Assembly: GCF_017654505.1 (NCBI RefSeq)
Contig: NC_054545.1
Coordinates: 13,115,047 to 13,179,046 of the forward strand
Length of the DNA: 64,000 nt
Direction: 5' to 3'
DNA from: Polyodon spathula
Lineage: Eukaryota > Chordata > Actinopteri > Acipenseriformes > Polyodontidae
Shown: in pieces, positions 37,203 through 52,749 of the stretch
Numbering within the stretch: position 1 is the stretch's first letter
How the letters are laid out: every line of letters starts with the position of its first letter
Made by a program: the position numbers and the translations under genes
The notes under the pieces: generated by a model
Seen by the model: the letters and a program-made list of their open reading frames with translations, nothing else
Told to the model about the DNA's origin: nothing
Database searches by the model: none

Positions 37203-37880
37203 CATACTACATGGTGAATAAGTTACATCTGTTGTTTCAGACTTGGGATGCTAACAGTAAATATTATAATGTGTCCTACAGCAGCCAGTTCTGTAGGGTG
37301 TTGCACACTGTAGGGTCAGTGAGCTTTCAACCCTCGTCCTCAAGTACCTCAAACATTCTAGGTTTTAGTTTCAATCAGTTGTCTTTTTTAATTTGTATTG
37401 CAGTCTGGTGATGCAGGTAGACTACAGCAATCACTCTGACTACACAGTATTTAATCTTTCTGTAAGCGTTGTCTTATGTGCGTTGGAAAACAATGCATAC
37501 TTACACAAATAGTGTCAATTGAAACAAAAACCTGAACTACTTGAGGGACAGCCTTGGGGAACATTAATGTGTGTTACATAATAAAGTGGATTAATCAGTT
37601 TATGATTCCAGGATATATATTTTTGGTGTGGGAACTGTAGGGTATTTCATCAGTATGTTTTTTACTTTTATTTAGAAAGGTACGGAATTTCAATCTATAT
37701 TTATATTTAATTAAAAATTACTGTATTTGTCTTGACATTTCCATTTTATAGTAAATATATTACTGATGGACGGTACATGTATGTATTATTTGACTACAGT
37801 TTAGTATAGCATATATTTCTTAAATATTTATTCTTTCAATATATGTTTTTTAGTGTGTGGATAACAATATAAAAGAAAAT

Positions 37881-37919
37881 TTATATATAGATATATATAT
37901 ATATATAGATATATATATA

Positions 37920-37967
<48 letters not shown>

Positions 37968-37970
37968 TAT
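37881..37970. repeat. (TA)n array with short (CA)n end
   Basis: About 85 bases of alternating TA with a few GATA interruptions, ending ACACACACACATATAGG. It is 180 bp before the larger array at 38149. Confidence 0.9.
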
Positions 37971-38145
37971 AGGATTTGAGTAGGGGGTGATAACACTGCA
38001 TCTTTCATTTTTCATGCATTAGAAAGTAAAAATTAAATGTAAAAAAAATTTATTAAGATCACACATGATGTAAATTTCATTCTAAAGTTAAAAAATTAAA
38101 AGTAATTTCAGTTTTACCATTTTGAGGAACTAAATATCAGAAGAG

Positions 38146-38320
<175 letters not shown>

Positions 38321-38744
38321 AAGCGATTTAAACCTGATAATAAGTTAAAACATTCCATTTGTATTGTTTTAAAACTTATTGTAGCCGTGGGGCTGACAAA
38401 ATTGTTCCTTCGTATATCCCTTCTTGGGAATACTGTTTCCAAATGTGCATTTATTTAAAAAATGCACACTTTACATAAACAATTCAAGCTACATGATTAT
38501 TATGGTTTAATTCCTCTTCACTGTTTTACTGCTAACTTAATTCTCATGTTAGCCGACTGACAGGCTATAATTATGATTATGTCACTATCTGATGTCACCA
38601 CCCGATTTAATTTCATTCCACATCCCCAAGGTCTGTCCATTTCCTATGTTTTTAAACAGAAATGGATTGTCTAATTAATTTAAGAACAGCTCTCTGTGTA
38701 AAATGATGCCTTGAATTGACCATTTTTCCCGCACAGGGAAAGCT

Positions 38745-41073
<2,329 letters not shown>

Positions 41074-41104
<31 letters not shown>
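41074..41104. repeat. (TG)n microsatellite
   Basis: About 15 TG units after an A-rich stretch. Confidence 0.95.
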
Positions 41105-41105
<1 letters not shown>

Positions 41106-41825
41106 AGTAATGGAAAGGTGGCCGTGTAAATTATGAATCCGATGTTACAGCTGGAATTAATTATCCCACTCTCTTTGACACTCACGTGGCTGGCGGAAGC
41201 ACAGAGGCTCAGGGGATTTGGCATTTCTGTATTTAATCAAAAGACAAAGGAAAAACCTGAGTGGAGGGGGAAATTAGCCCCTGCCCATGTACTATGGCTA
41301 CAACCCTGTCTAAATTGCATGTCTAAAGTCAGAATTTGTTATTTCAGACTGATGGCTTTCCAAAACCAACATGGACCAGATCAACCACAGCATGTCACAC
41401 AGACCTCCACCTTTTCCTTAGAAAACTATGTGCAATTAACAATTAGGCTAAGACTAATAACAGTGCAGAAAGGGAACGGCTCATCTCTAATTTAGTTAAC
41501 TAAACATTCGCTGGTTTAAACTTATTATCCTGTGAAAATGTACAGATTGATTTCATGAAGCTTTTTTGAAATCACTAATTAATCAGAATTATGTATCATT
41601 TAATCAATAAATGTTTACAGATTTCAATTATACCTTTAAGAAAATAAATTTAAAAAAAATCTTGTGACACCTTCTCCCAAAGTAGGTGAACAGCAAAATA
41701 ATTTTTTTCATTCAAAGCATTTTCCTGCTCTGTGACTGTATACTGTATTAAATGTTGTTGCATTGCTATATGATTAATACAGTCTTCATTCAGTTTCTCT
41801 GCATTCTATCAAAAGAAATATAGTA

Positions 41826-42495
41826 CAGCCTCATTTATCTGCACTCCATTCATCCGTGACTTCAATTATCAGCGGCTCCCTGGCGAGTTTTATCTCTGAA
41901 ATACAATACATTATTGGTAATGTAGATGTAATGAGCAGTGCACAAACACACACATAAAGACGCATACATCAGTCTAACCTGTGGAGTCGACGCCAAAACA
42001 GCTGAGTAAAGGATTCTGTAAAATGTGTTCTCCTGAGGCAGTTATTTAGTGAAGCCCAGCAAACCAGCCTCACTGAAACAAAAGACTATGGTGGACTTTG
42101 TCGAGGTTCAAAAGAACGAACTGCAGCAGTGAATTGTTTAAAAAAGCTATTACGAAACAAAACAATAAAAAATTACTTCTGTTGGTATATATTTTGTTGA
42201 AATGTAAGACACGTAGAAATTACACAGCAGGCTTGTGTATTTAGTTTTACAGTAAAAAAAAAAAAAAATTGTATTTTTTTTTTTAAATCCTAGAAAACTA
42301 GCAACACTTAGCTACCATTATTTAATATTAATGCATGGAATAAATTAGTGATAATGCCATGTGATATTTCTAGCTGCTAGCCACATGACTTAGTTTGCAG
42401 GAAAATTGTGAGCTCTGGTTGGCTGAATAGCTTATTCCCGTCATAAAATGTCTTATGGTCTTGTAGATTTGTAGTATTTTTTTTTTTTTAGTATA

Positions 42496-42557
<62 letters not shown>

Positions 42558-42842
42558 TATTATTTTTTTTGGTAACAGAAAAAGCCAGGGAAACAGTTTT
42601 CAAAAGATTTTGCTAGAAGTATCACTGTTAAAGTAAACTTTTCAATTTTAAAACATTCTTCTGTCTTTGTAATATATTGTATTGCATACATCTCTGGTAA
42701 ATGCTCATTTGGTTTACAGTACTAGTTTCTGTATTTTACTCATGCATTCTTGTCACCCGCAATGACACCTCATCTACCCGCGGATTTCCCACATCCGTTG
42801 ACCTATGTCCGCCCAAGCGCGTGGATAAACAGAGTTCCACTG
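41826..42842. mobile_element. TA-flanked pogo/Tigger-like remnant
   Basis: Left TACAGCCTCATTTATCTGC and right GTGGATAAACAGAGTTCCAC then TGTA are inverted-type ends flanked by TA on both sides. The phrase GGATAAACAGAGTTCCA is also found at 46483-46499, which supports a repeat family. The interior (1 kb) is non-coding and holds a (TTA)n array at 42501-42557. Confidence 0.45.
42501..42557. repeat. (ATT)n microsatellite
   Basis: About 19 ATT units inside the TA-flanked element 41826-42842. Confidence 0.95.
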
Positions 42843-44855
42843 TACCACTGTTGCATTTCTTATAGATTTAAAATTCTTATTTACAGATGTTTGAATCCAC
42901 ATTTATCTGACAGTAGTTGTCAATTATGGTTTCAGGACTGTCCATTTCCTGTGACAGTGCTTGGTATAACCGGTTTTGTGGTTTACTGTGGTTCAGATAC
43001 ATTAGTTAATGCTACGTTGGTGTCCTATTCAAAGGAAATTGTAATTCCCATTTGAACAACTTCTGTTTATTCAACACCCTGCACAAAACATGTCTCAAGA
43101 ACTAATTTTTCTCGCCTAGCTTTACACTTGGACATTCCAACCACTTCTACCTGACTCTCAAACACCATCATTACTGCCGTTACACCCTTGAATTTTTCAA
43201 GCTGAGATGTCAGAAAGTGTTAAATAATAATGCTGGCTTCTAAACAAAGAGATTATACTTTCAGCCTTCGCAAAGTGTCTGAGGAAGAATATTTCACAAG
43301 GCTCCTACATAAAAATAGCTTTGTACGCACGTGGATTATCGCTGCTGAAATATAATCATGATAAAACTCGCACCAACACATAAAAAAAAAAAACAGAAAA
43401 AGCACTGCAAAGAACGGAAGAAAGTGTAGGTAAAGACACGCAGGTTTAGCGGCATAACATGTATTAAGGTGACCTCTGCTGTCAGTGAAGCATCATTATG
43501 ATTTTATTACAATGCTGCCTAATAAAAGCTACAGTAACACACTGTACTATATTGTCATCTGTATAACAGTTCAGGGGCAATGAATCTGTAAATTTGTGTA
43601 CTGCATACACTGTTATAAATGAAGTTATTTCCAAATCTAATCCTCTATTTAAAAGGCTGGAGACTTTAGATTTAAAAAGAAAAATATAGAATTGCTATAC
43701 CTTTGAAACCATCCCTTTATCTTTCAATTACCTGAATTTCTACAGCCATAACTGTTGCTTGTTTTTAGTAGAGATTTATAATTAGCCATTAATAAATGTT
43801 TTAATAACTCCTTACAATTGATTAGTTGGCACCATTTGTGGTTATATGGGCATCTGGAGGTACAGAACAGTAAGTCTGTGTAAAATCTGCCGTTCATTTT
43901 TCAAGGCCATGTGTATGCTGTGTTACTATGTGTTGGCTACATCCTAAACATTTCTTTCTAAAAACATCCACAATACATAACCCAGCTTTTTCTCAGTTCA
44001 CTACCCCTGTTCACTATCACTGATAGAAAAGCATGTTCCAGTTACTGTAAATGGATGTTTTCTTACATTAATGACAACCCCTCCCAATGACGCTCAAGTC
44101 TTAAAACTGGGAGGCTGATGTGTGGTAAGATAGTCAGTTGACTGATTAAAAAGCCTTCCACCTGTTTGAACTACGGTTCTTAGTGTGTGAGGTCAGAACT
44201 TCACAACATGGGTGTAAATCTTGTGGAGTAGGAAGTGACCAGGCAAAAAGATGGCCACATTACCTACCTAGTCCATAGAAGAAGAAAAAAACACTTTATT
44301 CCAGACCAAGTCATATCCTGTCTGCGTTAATTAAACACATTTATAAGTCTGGCCCCAATCAATATGAGATTGAGATATATATATATATAATGGTCTCACT
44401 AATGGAACTTACTTTTTCCCCTGAAGATGCTCTGAAAGCCGACTCTCTCCACTTTCTGTGTCCTCTAACACGATAAGGTGTTGTGATAGACAATGTAAAG
44501 CCTGTGTTGACCTTGCCAGGGTAAAGAGCAGGGGAGCTAAAGCGCCCTTGCAGTATTTTTATCCACAAACCGAGAGGCCCCTAGAGGAACCATTGGCTTT
44601 CAAGAGCTTTCTTCAGTTGATTCACGGGGTTTGATTTCACATAATGCATGGAGTTTGATTTCACCACATAATACCAAGTCCCTCCCCTTTTAGGAGTAAT
44701 CTCTACTTGTTTAGATACTCAGTTCACCCCTTTTGCTCTTACTAGGTGTACACAATTTTCTCCAAGACAACCTGCACAGATTGAGGACACTCAATCATAT
44801 GTTAAGAAAGTCAAAACGTTTGTCTGACCGAGTTTCTTTTTAGTACTACTGCATA
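42843..44855. other. No gene seen
   Basis: AT-rich; a short 20-bp echo GGGGTTTGATTTCACATAAT / GGAGTTTGATTTCACCACAT at 44624-44668 is the only repeat noticed. Confidence 0.4.
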
Positions 44856-45242
44856 CAGTAGTGTGCAAATGTATTAGAACACCTCAAGATTTGCAATTTG
44901 TTGAGCTGTGCATATACAAAAAAAAGTATTAATTTACTACAGAAATTATTCATTTTTGGAAACTCATCTTACAGGAAAGTAATTCAATGCTACAAACACA
45001 GCTATATCTGAAAGTGTCTTTAATGGTAATATAGAGTGTGGCCACCTTTGGCATCAATAACAGCTTGGCATCTTTTTGGCATTGTGTCTATGTGCTTTCT
45101 CCAAAAATGGATGTAATTTGATTCAATTTTTCTTGAAGTTGTATCCATGACATTCTTTTATACAGTTGGTACCTTTGTCAAGCATGGGGTTCAATAAATT
45201 ATAGAAGCAATGGGTTTCTCTAATAAACGTGCACACTACTCT
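44856..45242 (-). mobile_element. Tc1-like deletion derivative
   Basis: Ends CAGTAGTGTGCAAATGTATT then AGAACACC, and TAATAAACGTGCACACTACT, are inverted copies. Inside, read on the minus strand, GTTATTGATGCCAAAGGTGG then CCACACTC encodes VIDAKGGHT, the usual C-terminus of Tc1 transposases. Most of the transposase has been deleted. Confidence 0.65.
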
Positions 45243-45416
45243 ATCTTAGGAGTATTTAAAGTTACAGCACTAGTAATGGAACTTGGGTGAGTGAATCATA
45301 GAATGCAGCTGTGTATCAAATATAAATATTGAATCGTCATTAGGGCAAATTTTATCTGAAAAACATTATTTGCATTTGTTGCTACGTCTTATTCTACTTA
45401 CTTACTCTACTCTATA

Positions 45417-45852
45417 TGTTGCAGCACAGCAGGGAGGGGGTTAAAATCCTCCATGCCAAAAAAACATGTGTTAATTGTTTTTATTACTGTTTAATAATTT
45501 ATTTAATGGTTAATTATCACATGCACGTGGCTATTATTGTAAATTAGAGCCAGGTGCAGGGTATTTAAAGAGAGCAGGTAGTCTCTTCAGGGCTGCTGTG
45601 TGAAGAGCCTGACTGTGTGTGATCAGTCATATCAACGAAAAAGATACTGTGTGTTCTTTTCCTGTGTGTTTTTCAGCTGGTAAACAGCTTATCTGTCTGG
45701 TTTATTGGAATAGGTTCCAGTCTTTGTTTTGTTTTCATTTTTGTTTATTTTGTATTATTAAAAGTGTGCGTCAGCGCTAAACTACAAGTTCATATGTGCT
45801 GGGTCTCATTTATAGGGGCCAAACGAACCACTGTGAGTGAGGCCGTGTTACA
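45417..45852 (+). mobile_element. Candidate solo LTR or similar repeat
   Basis: A 436-bp segment starting TGTTGCAGCACAGCAGGGAG and ending GGCCGTGTTACA. It contains a TATA-like GGTATTTAAAGAGAGCAGG (about 45559), GTCTCTTCAGGGCTGCTGTG as a possible start region, and a T-rich part with ATTATTAAAAGTG. TG...CA ends and this order resemble an LTR, but no target duplication is seen and the outer limits are guesses. Confidence 0.35.
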
Positions 45853-46590
45853 AAGTAGTGTGAGTTCTGTTGCCCTAGCGCTAAATTAGCACCGGCACAA
45901 TCCCTTCTCAGCTCCGCACCTTATTAAGCAAGAAAGAGAAAAGCAGCACATTTTTTTGTGATTACTGAAAAGCTGGTGTGTTAACGCTTCAATGTGCTGC
46001 GAGGAATAATTAACGGCAAAGAAGATTTGCTTGACCACTGTGGGTGGTGGGCTAGACCAGCAAGGATTACTGAACTCTAAAACCAAGGATTTCAGATTGA
46101 AATCTGTGTTGGAATTCTGACTACTTTCACGTTCCCTTTACCCTTGTTTGCCTTTCCATATCACGGCCATTTCCAAATCACATTGCTTGAAAATCGATCT
46201 TCCTATGTACATTAGCTTTATCATTAGCAACCAGTTACCAGTTAAACAGACACAACAGTAGTTGTGTTAACAGTGTGAGTTCAAACATTATCCAACTCTT
46301 AAGCATTTTGAATTTTACTGTCTCTCACTTGTCAAACTTATGCATGTAGAAGGCTATGTCATGGGATCCACTTGTACTGTGTATACAATACAGATGCTAG
46401 TGTTTATAAAGTGGTTCAAATTCCATATTTGTACTACTCAAATTTAGCAAATGTTTGCATTCGCTGCTCAATGGACTTGCCCGGATAAACAGAGTTCCAT
46501 TTACTCCAAGCAGTTTTAAAATATAGTGCTACAAAACAGGACGTTCGCAAATAAAGTACCAGACATTATCAAATACATAATTTATAAATA

Positions 46591-47132
46591 CAGTCGAATC
46601 CCGTTAATCCATGTTTCAATAATTTGTGTTTTGATAATCCGTGTGGTTTAATACAGTACATTATCAAAATGTACAAGTGCAGAAATCATCGGATCTATGT
46701 GGAAGCAGGTATTCACGTGCTTTATTAGAGAGGAAATCAGCATTTCTGTGCGGAAGCAGACTGTCATCATTTTATTTAATGGAGTACAGTAAGTGCAAGC
46801 CTACTGTATTGTAGTTACTGAAATCAGTGACAATAACAAGCAAAAAGCAGACTTAAGACTCTCTTAGCCTGGCAGTCTGACTATGAAGAGCAGAGACTCA
46901 ATGACTTTTTTAAACCAGCTCTCTCTGCCTCTGAACAACACTGAATATGTACAGCATATAATTTGACCATTATGGGGACATTATATTTTATTTGTATTAT
47001 TGCATTTTCTGAGTTTTCAATTAATAGCGCAAGGATTTCCCAAACAGTAAACTAAATTTCTGCTAATCTGTGCTTTTCAGTAATTCAGGCTCAAATCGGT
47101 CCCAATCTGCACAGATTAACAGGGGTCTACTG
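46591..47132. mobile_element. pogo/Tigger-like MITE
   Basis: Left CAGTCGAATCCCGTTAATCC and right GATTAACAGGGGTCTACTG are inverted copies; additional TTAATC/AATCCGTG and CTAATCTGTGC words lie inside each end. The left side is flanked by TA; the right flank has diverged. No transposase is present. Confidence 0.65.
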
Positions 47133-47539
47133 CACAAAATTGTAGCTTTTAAGTGGCAACTAGCCAATCTATGGTACTATTTTAACCTATGGAATTATTT
47201 TAACCTTAGTAGTCGTTCTACCTCTTCTAATGTCATGTAACACAGGTTAAAATAATAAATTCCTACCCTAGTATAAAACAGAAGATGATCAAGTAAAATG
47301 ATACCTGCAGGGGTACAGCCTCTGTGAAGCAAAACTCAGAGGTGTGGGTCCAGCCTGCCCCTGGTGCTTTTGTCAGTGAGGATTCCAGGATTCACAAACT
47401 GTTACCTGAAAAAAAGGGAGCAATCTGTTTAGCTGCTAGTTACACATGCAAATGAAGTCCCTAGAAAAACTGATTCAAAAGACTTTATTTTCAGTCTACC
47501 CGATTGGAATGGCATCGCCCTGGTTTGGGGCATGTTTTC

Positions 47540-47670
47540 CACCTGGCAATGCTGTACTGGGGATGGCAACATTCAAGACATTAATGTACTGTATCCTCAA
47601 TCTCAATCCAACTGAGCATGCCTGGGATGAATTTGAATCACACATCCAATTCTCTGCCTACCGTCTTCCC
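47540..47670 (+). mobile_element. Tc1/mariner transposase C-terminal remnant
   Basis: A plus-strand frame contains LNLNPTEHAWDEFESHI, which fits the D-L-N-P-[IT]-E-H-x-W-[DN]-E block holding the last catalytic Asp/Glu of Tc1/mariner transposases. The preceding catalytic segment is not recognisable and there are no clear ends. Confidence 0.6.
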
Positions 47671-50604
47671 CTATTGCGTGTGAATATATGCAATATGAAT
47701 GTGAGCAAGAGAGAGAGAGATTGAGCTTGTGGCATCTCTGCCATATTGAATCAAGTCTGACATCAACGCAAACCAGATATTAGGTACAGGTCCTCATAAA
47801 GTGTCCAGGCAGTGTACACAACCCAAGATACTGTAGCTTTCTGCCTGCTGAGGACTGCCGTCTCACAGCCTTCAAGGTATTCTGCAGGACCAGGTGTGAA
47901 TGCCAACTGAAGAACTTAAACAAATATATATTTCAAATTCTCAGGAGAAACCATTTTCACACCTCTGATGACATGAGCACCTACAACTGATGATTGTGCT
48001 TTACCTAAGAATTTGTGATTTACTGTTTGAAGTTAATTCTTCAAGCATTCTTTTAATGTATCCTTAAATGTGTAACCCACTCAGTATTTAAAGTACAGTG
48101 CAGTGCCTGCGAGTCCTGTGATTTCTTTCTGAATAGCTATGACAGTTCAAGTTTTCTTACACAGAGCAAAGCCTAACTTCACATTTACAGCACGTCCCTT
48201 TTTTGGTTTCCAGAGCAGACCTACACACACATAAAAAAAGGAATTTACTTTATTCTTAACCAGTCTGTGAAGGGAACAAGGGCCACTAAGACATCTTTCC
48301 CAGGCAGTGTGGAGAAACAAAGAACCCCCTTCATTAACAGAGGTAGGTCACAGCAAGGACAGCAAGCTCAGGAATACACAAAGCTCAGATTAAGAGTGTG
48401 ACTTTTAATGTGCTCTGAAACTCAGAGATGGGAAAAACTGAAACACAAGAATCCAGCCAAACCAAACAGATCTTGAATTGTTGTGCTAGTGTTTGGAAAT
48501 GTCAATGGGCCTGATTTTACAGTATGGGCAATTTGTTCATGTAATATTTATTATGTATTAGGTAGCCTCAAATTTGCCCTCATTGGACAATACAGGCCAA
48601 TGTTTTCTAGTATGCTTGTATGGCATCTTTAATGTTATACAGTATAAATAATCTCTACAGTCAAATTAAGCTTTAAAACACCATGACAATGACAGCTGTA
48701 TCAGTAAATACATCCCTGCATCATCATTTTCAAACGTGTTTAAAATGTTTAATTAAAAAGTTTATATTTTTTTTTTAAATCTAAAGCAAGTGCAATTAAC
48801 CGTTTACCATTTGATCAATTTAAACCCCTTGTTTTAATCTTAAAAATAACTTCATGAAAACTGTTCTCATCTGCAACTAAACTGCTTGTGTAATTTTATA
48901 TGCTATAAAATTCTGAGTCTCTGCAAGGGTAGACCCAACATAGCAGCAGGGTTATGCTTTGATAGATAATTATGTGTCACGTGATAGGATGGGGGCTGCA
49001 AAAATCAAGGGAATTGTCAGGTTCTGTTCTCTTTGACTGATCTCTCATATGCTGACATTTCGATCACCCCTATAGACAGATGCCTGACCCAGGCATTTAT
49101 TAATTCAAGGCATCTTGCTTGATAAGCTATTCTCTTGCAGTTCTGGCTGCACAGCACAGAGCACCCTGTGAAGGTGAAGTGTACATCCCTGAGTTACATA
49201 AAAGACAGCACTCACACCACATGCAAATTACATGTAAAGACCTTGATAAATCCAGTCCTACATAACACAATTTGCAGCCCCCTTGCTTAACAGATACATA
49301 TTGATCTGTTCATCCCTCATTCATCATGCCTGTCTGATAAAGGCCTATTGATATTTTTACTAGCCAGAAAGCATTAACCTCACCTGAACTGCTGCCAAGC
49401 GGTGCATGATGGGAAGCTTTAACATAACATTTACAGATTTGCAAATACAAAGTAACAGAAAAAAGAACGGTACTGTTCTGAATTGAACTGCTCATTTCAG
49501 AATATATATTATCTTACAGTGCAAGATACCATATTAATCTCTGTTCTTGATTCTGTTTAGATCTTTAAATGTTGATTGATAAATCCAAAACTAATAATGT
49601 CACCATTTTTTTACCTACCACCAACTCTTCAGTGTAAAGACATGTCTAATTCATAATCACTATAATTATGGAAGCAAGTCTACAGTGCTTACCAGGTAAT
49701 GCTAGAGTATTACATACCAAATGATTAACGCATGATGACCATTTAAAGACAGCACACTTTTCCAACAATGAATCAGCATGTACTCTATACAGTAATATCT
49801 TCTCTGTAATTGAAGGTGTTGGCCATCTGGTTGTTTCAGAACAAGAGACTAACTAAGTGGTTAAATTCCCTCAATACTATTGTAGAGGTGTGTAATGCAG
49901 GCAAATGAACAGTGCTTTAAAATGATCTGATTCAAAGGGGGTAGAACACTCAGGGATCGTAATTGATGCCCAGAGGATTAAAATAGCCTACAATAATCAA
50001 TATGCAGGTAGTTAAATTACTATCCCCTTGTGGATCACTTGGCAGATCCACAAGGTTTTTAACTCCCTGGTTTCCACAGCTAAAACTTGGCACTGGGTAC
50101 AAGGGTTAACACATGCTGTATGAAAGTAGGAATTAAAAAAAAAAAAAAAGCTGAAACCTTAAATTGTGGGACACACAGGTTCCCATTACAATGGACAGAT
50201 GTCCACCAGAATGCATAATTTGAGTATTTCTGGGGTTGCAGCTGAAGTATTTGTCACACCAATGGCATTACAATGCAAGAACATGCTGTATAAACTAGTC
50301 TCAGTACCAGTGGGCTACTTTATCAAGAGCGTTGCAATATTTTCCCCCACAGTCATTGCTCGTAAAATATTATGGTCAGGATTGTGGCTTACATTTTGCC
50401 ATCCAACATACTGCATGGACATGTGCAGCAGGACGTTCACACTTCAGTGTTCTAGCATATCAAAGTCATCCTTTTAAATTAATTCTGTTTCCAATGTGAG
50501 AATTACATCCAGCATGCCTAATGTCTACATGATGGTCAACAACTGAACCTGTAGACCAAAACCCCTAATATCGATGCTCGCATGCATTTTTACTTTTACT
50601 TAGA
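47671..50604. other. No gene seen; one perfect short hairpin
   Basis: CCTTGTGGATC and GATCCACAAGG at 50025-50053 form an 11-bp perfect stem. Otherwise AT-rich without element ends or exons. Confidence 0.5.
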
Positions 50605-51130
50605 ACTTTAAAGTCTGTTTCAAAGCTTTTTTCTAAATGTCCGCTCTAGTGCACTGACTGCACTGTGTAACAACATTTTTTTATTTATTTTTTTGTTCCT
50701 GGGTAGTACGTGTGATTTCATAATTGCTTATGCCTCAAAAGTATAGAAAATGGCTATTATTCCCCACAAACTTTGCTTTTGTGACCAGGACAGTGATATT
50801 TCAAAATATCACTATTTCCAAGGGGAAAATGGGCAAATGTGTGTCTTTTCGTTCACATAAAGTCAGAAAAAAACAACATATGAATCCAAATTAACATGTA
50901 TTTATACTAAAGTAATACAAAGATGACTACAAAAGATTTAGAAGCGAGTAGTTTTTCGAGATTAACAAATATACTGTAAATACAGTATAATTGTAAATCT
51001 CGAAAAACTACTCACTTCCAAATCTTTTGCATAAGCAATTACGAACAAAAATTGTGTTACATAGTGTTGTGTAAGGATTATTGCCCACATTGTCAAACAG
51101 GTAACACAGCAATAACGATCCATGATGTGG
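50605..51130. mobile_element. Foldback element, copy C, with nested hairpin
   Basis: Starts with ACTTTAAAGTCTGTTTCAAA (reverse of the arm in copies A and B), and ends with ACAGCAATAACGATCCATGA and TGTGGTACAGAACAGAAAAG (reverse of the copy A spacer). In the middle is a second inverted structure: GCGAGTAGTTTTTCGAGATT (50944-50963) pairs with AATCTCGAAAAACTACTCAC (50996-51015), and further out CATAATTGCTTATGC pairs with GCATAAGCAATTACG. This may be one element inserted into another. Confidence 0.5.
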
Positions 51131-51165
51131 TACAGAACAGAAAAGCCAGAGGTTTTTTTTTTTTG

Positions 51166-52550
51166 CCCCTTTTTTGTAATATGCAGAAATACACTTCTGG
51201 AAGAGGCTCAAGGTTAGCACTGGTAACACAGGCTGCCGTGTACAATCTACATAATGTACATAGCATCTAAAATTAAAACACATTATCCAAGCATTAAATG
51301 TTTAGAATGTTGCCTTTCAACCATTTTCAAAAACATTCAAACCAAATACAGATATTACCCTTAGCGTCGCAAACACATTAAGTGTACAGTGTAAGCCAAT
51401 TTATTTCAGATTCAATATTTCACTTACTTTTCCCAGATACAATTAAATGCTGTATACATTTAGTCTTACAGACAGGCACACTTCGAAGTAAGTGATGGAA
51501 GGCTTCTTATGATGGCTTTTCTAAAGTTGAAACATTTTAATCTGAAGTAGAGTTCAGGGACACAGCTGACGGTGTCAACCTTACAAACCGTTTACTGCAG
51601 TAGTTTGTTTCTAATTTATGTATTGAGAACTGTGCACTCTCTGTCCAAACAGGAATGTACAAAACAAACAGTGCAGTCTTTTACGAACTGTATTCTGTCT
51701 TGTTCTTTCCCTCTCAACCTGGCTATTATAAACCAATATAGTCTGATATTTAATGTACCTAAAGGACCCCTTTTGTCCACCATTTTAGATCTTGTTCTGG
51801 AACTCTTCATCTTGACTTTTTCTATGAATCGATAAATCAGTCTTATATCCTACATGAATAATTCAGTAAAATAATAACTTTGACACTAAAATGAAGCATT
51901 AAAATATCAAGGCAAAGACAGCTGTTTGGATAAAAAAAGTTTTCAGTGTTCACTTTAATATATTTCTGGTAGTTTCATGTGTATGCTGCCTGAGATCAGC
52001 TGGATCATAGTAGATTAGAAAACATCTAAATTATTTACCATACTGTAATGTCACATTCGGTTTGGAATGTTTCATCAACTCATAGCTATGCTTTAAGATG
52101 TGTTTTAATTGTAGATGATATATACATTAGATAGATTGTACATGGCAGTCTGTCATACCTGTCAGCTTTTGAAAATGGCGGCGGGGGTGGGGGGTGCAGG
52201 TGCATGGGTTACTATGGGAACTTGCCTCCTGCACTGAATGCATGTCTGTCATAGGGCTCCCCTGGGTCCTAAACCTGGCTAGGTACAGACTGGGATTGCA
52301 GTAACCACACATCGGCCTTGACTTTTGCAGACATTAAAGAATTGCTGACATAAGGGGGTTTAACAGTGGAGTTTTGAGCAAAATACAGGAGAAAATCTGT
52401 CCTGGGAGATGTCCGGGAGAAGGGGCCAAAATCTGGGAGACTCCCGGTGAACACGGGAGAGTTGACAGGTCTGGTCTGTTTGATCGGTACTATCCTTGAG
52501 CCTCTCCCAGAAGTGTATTTATGCTTATTACAAAAAAGGGGCAAAAACAG
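51166..52550. repeat. Long inverted repeat enclosing 1.26 kb
   Basis: The left arm GCCCCTTTTTTGTAATATGC...ACTTCTGGAAGAGGCTCAAG (51175-51212) is the reverse complement of the right arm CTTGAGCCTCTCCCAGAAGT...TTACAAAAAAGGGGC (52494-52543), with only a few differences. No transposase is visible between the arms. It may be the remains of a DNA transposon, or two inverted copies of one repeat. Confidence 0.5.
52152..52472. mobile_element. Short element with ACCTGTCA inverted ends
   Basis: Left TCATACCTGTCAGCTTTTG (about 52153) and right GGAGAGTTGACAGGTCTGG (about 52456) are imperfect inverted ends. The right subterminal part is built of CGGGAGA/CTCCCGG repeats (52395-52460). It is nested inside the 51166-52550 inverted repeat. 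Superfamily not recognised. Confidence 0.45.
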
Positions 52551-52749
52551 ACAGGGCCAGGACAGGACCGTTTTACACTATACTACAATATACTGGCAAC
52601 AATGGCCAGGCATTGTTTTTAGTATGCATTTGTTTATTCAACCTTATCAAGTTCAATTTATGACCTGCATTTGTCACTGTATGGAGAACTATATTTATTA
52701 CCTATATGTTCACATTCAGTAATGTGCAGGCATCTCAAGACACGAAGCA

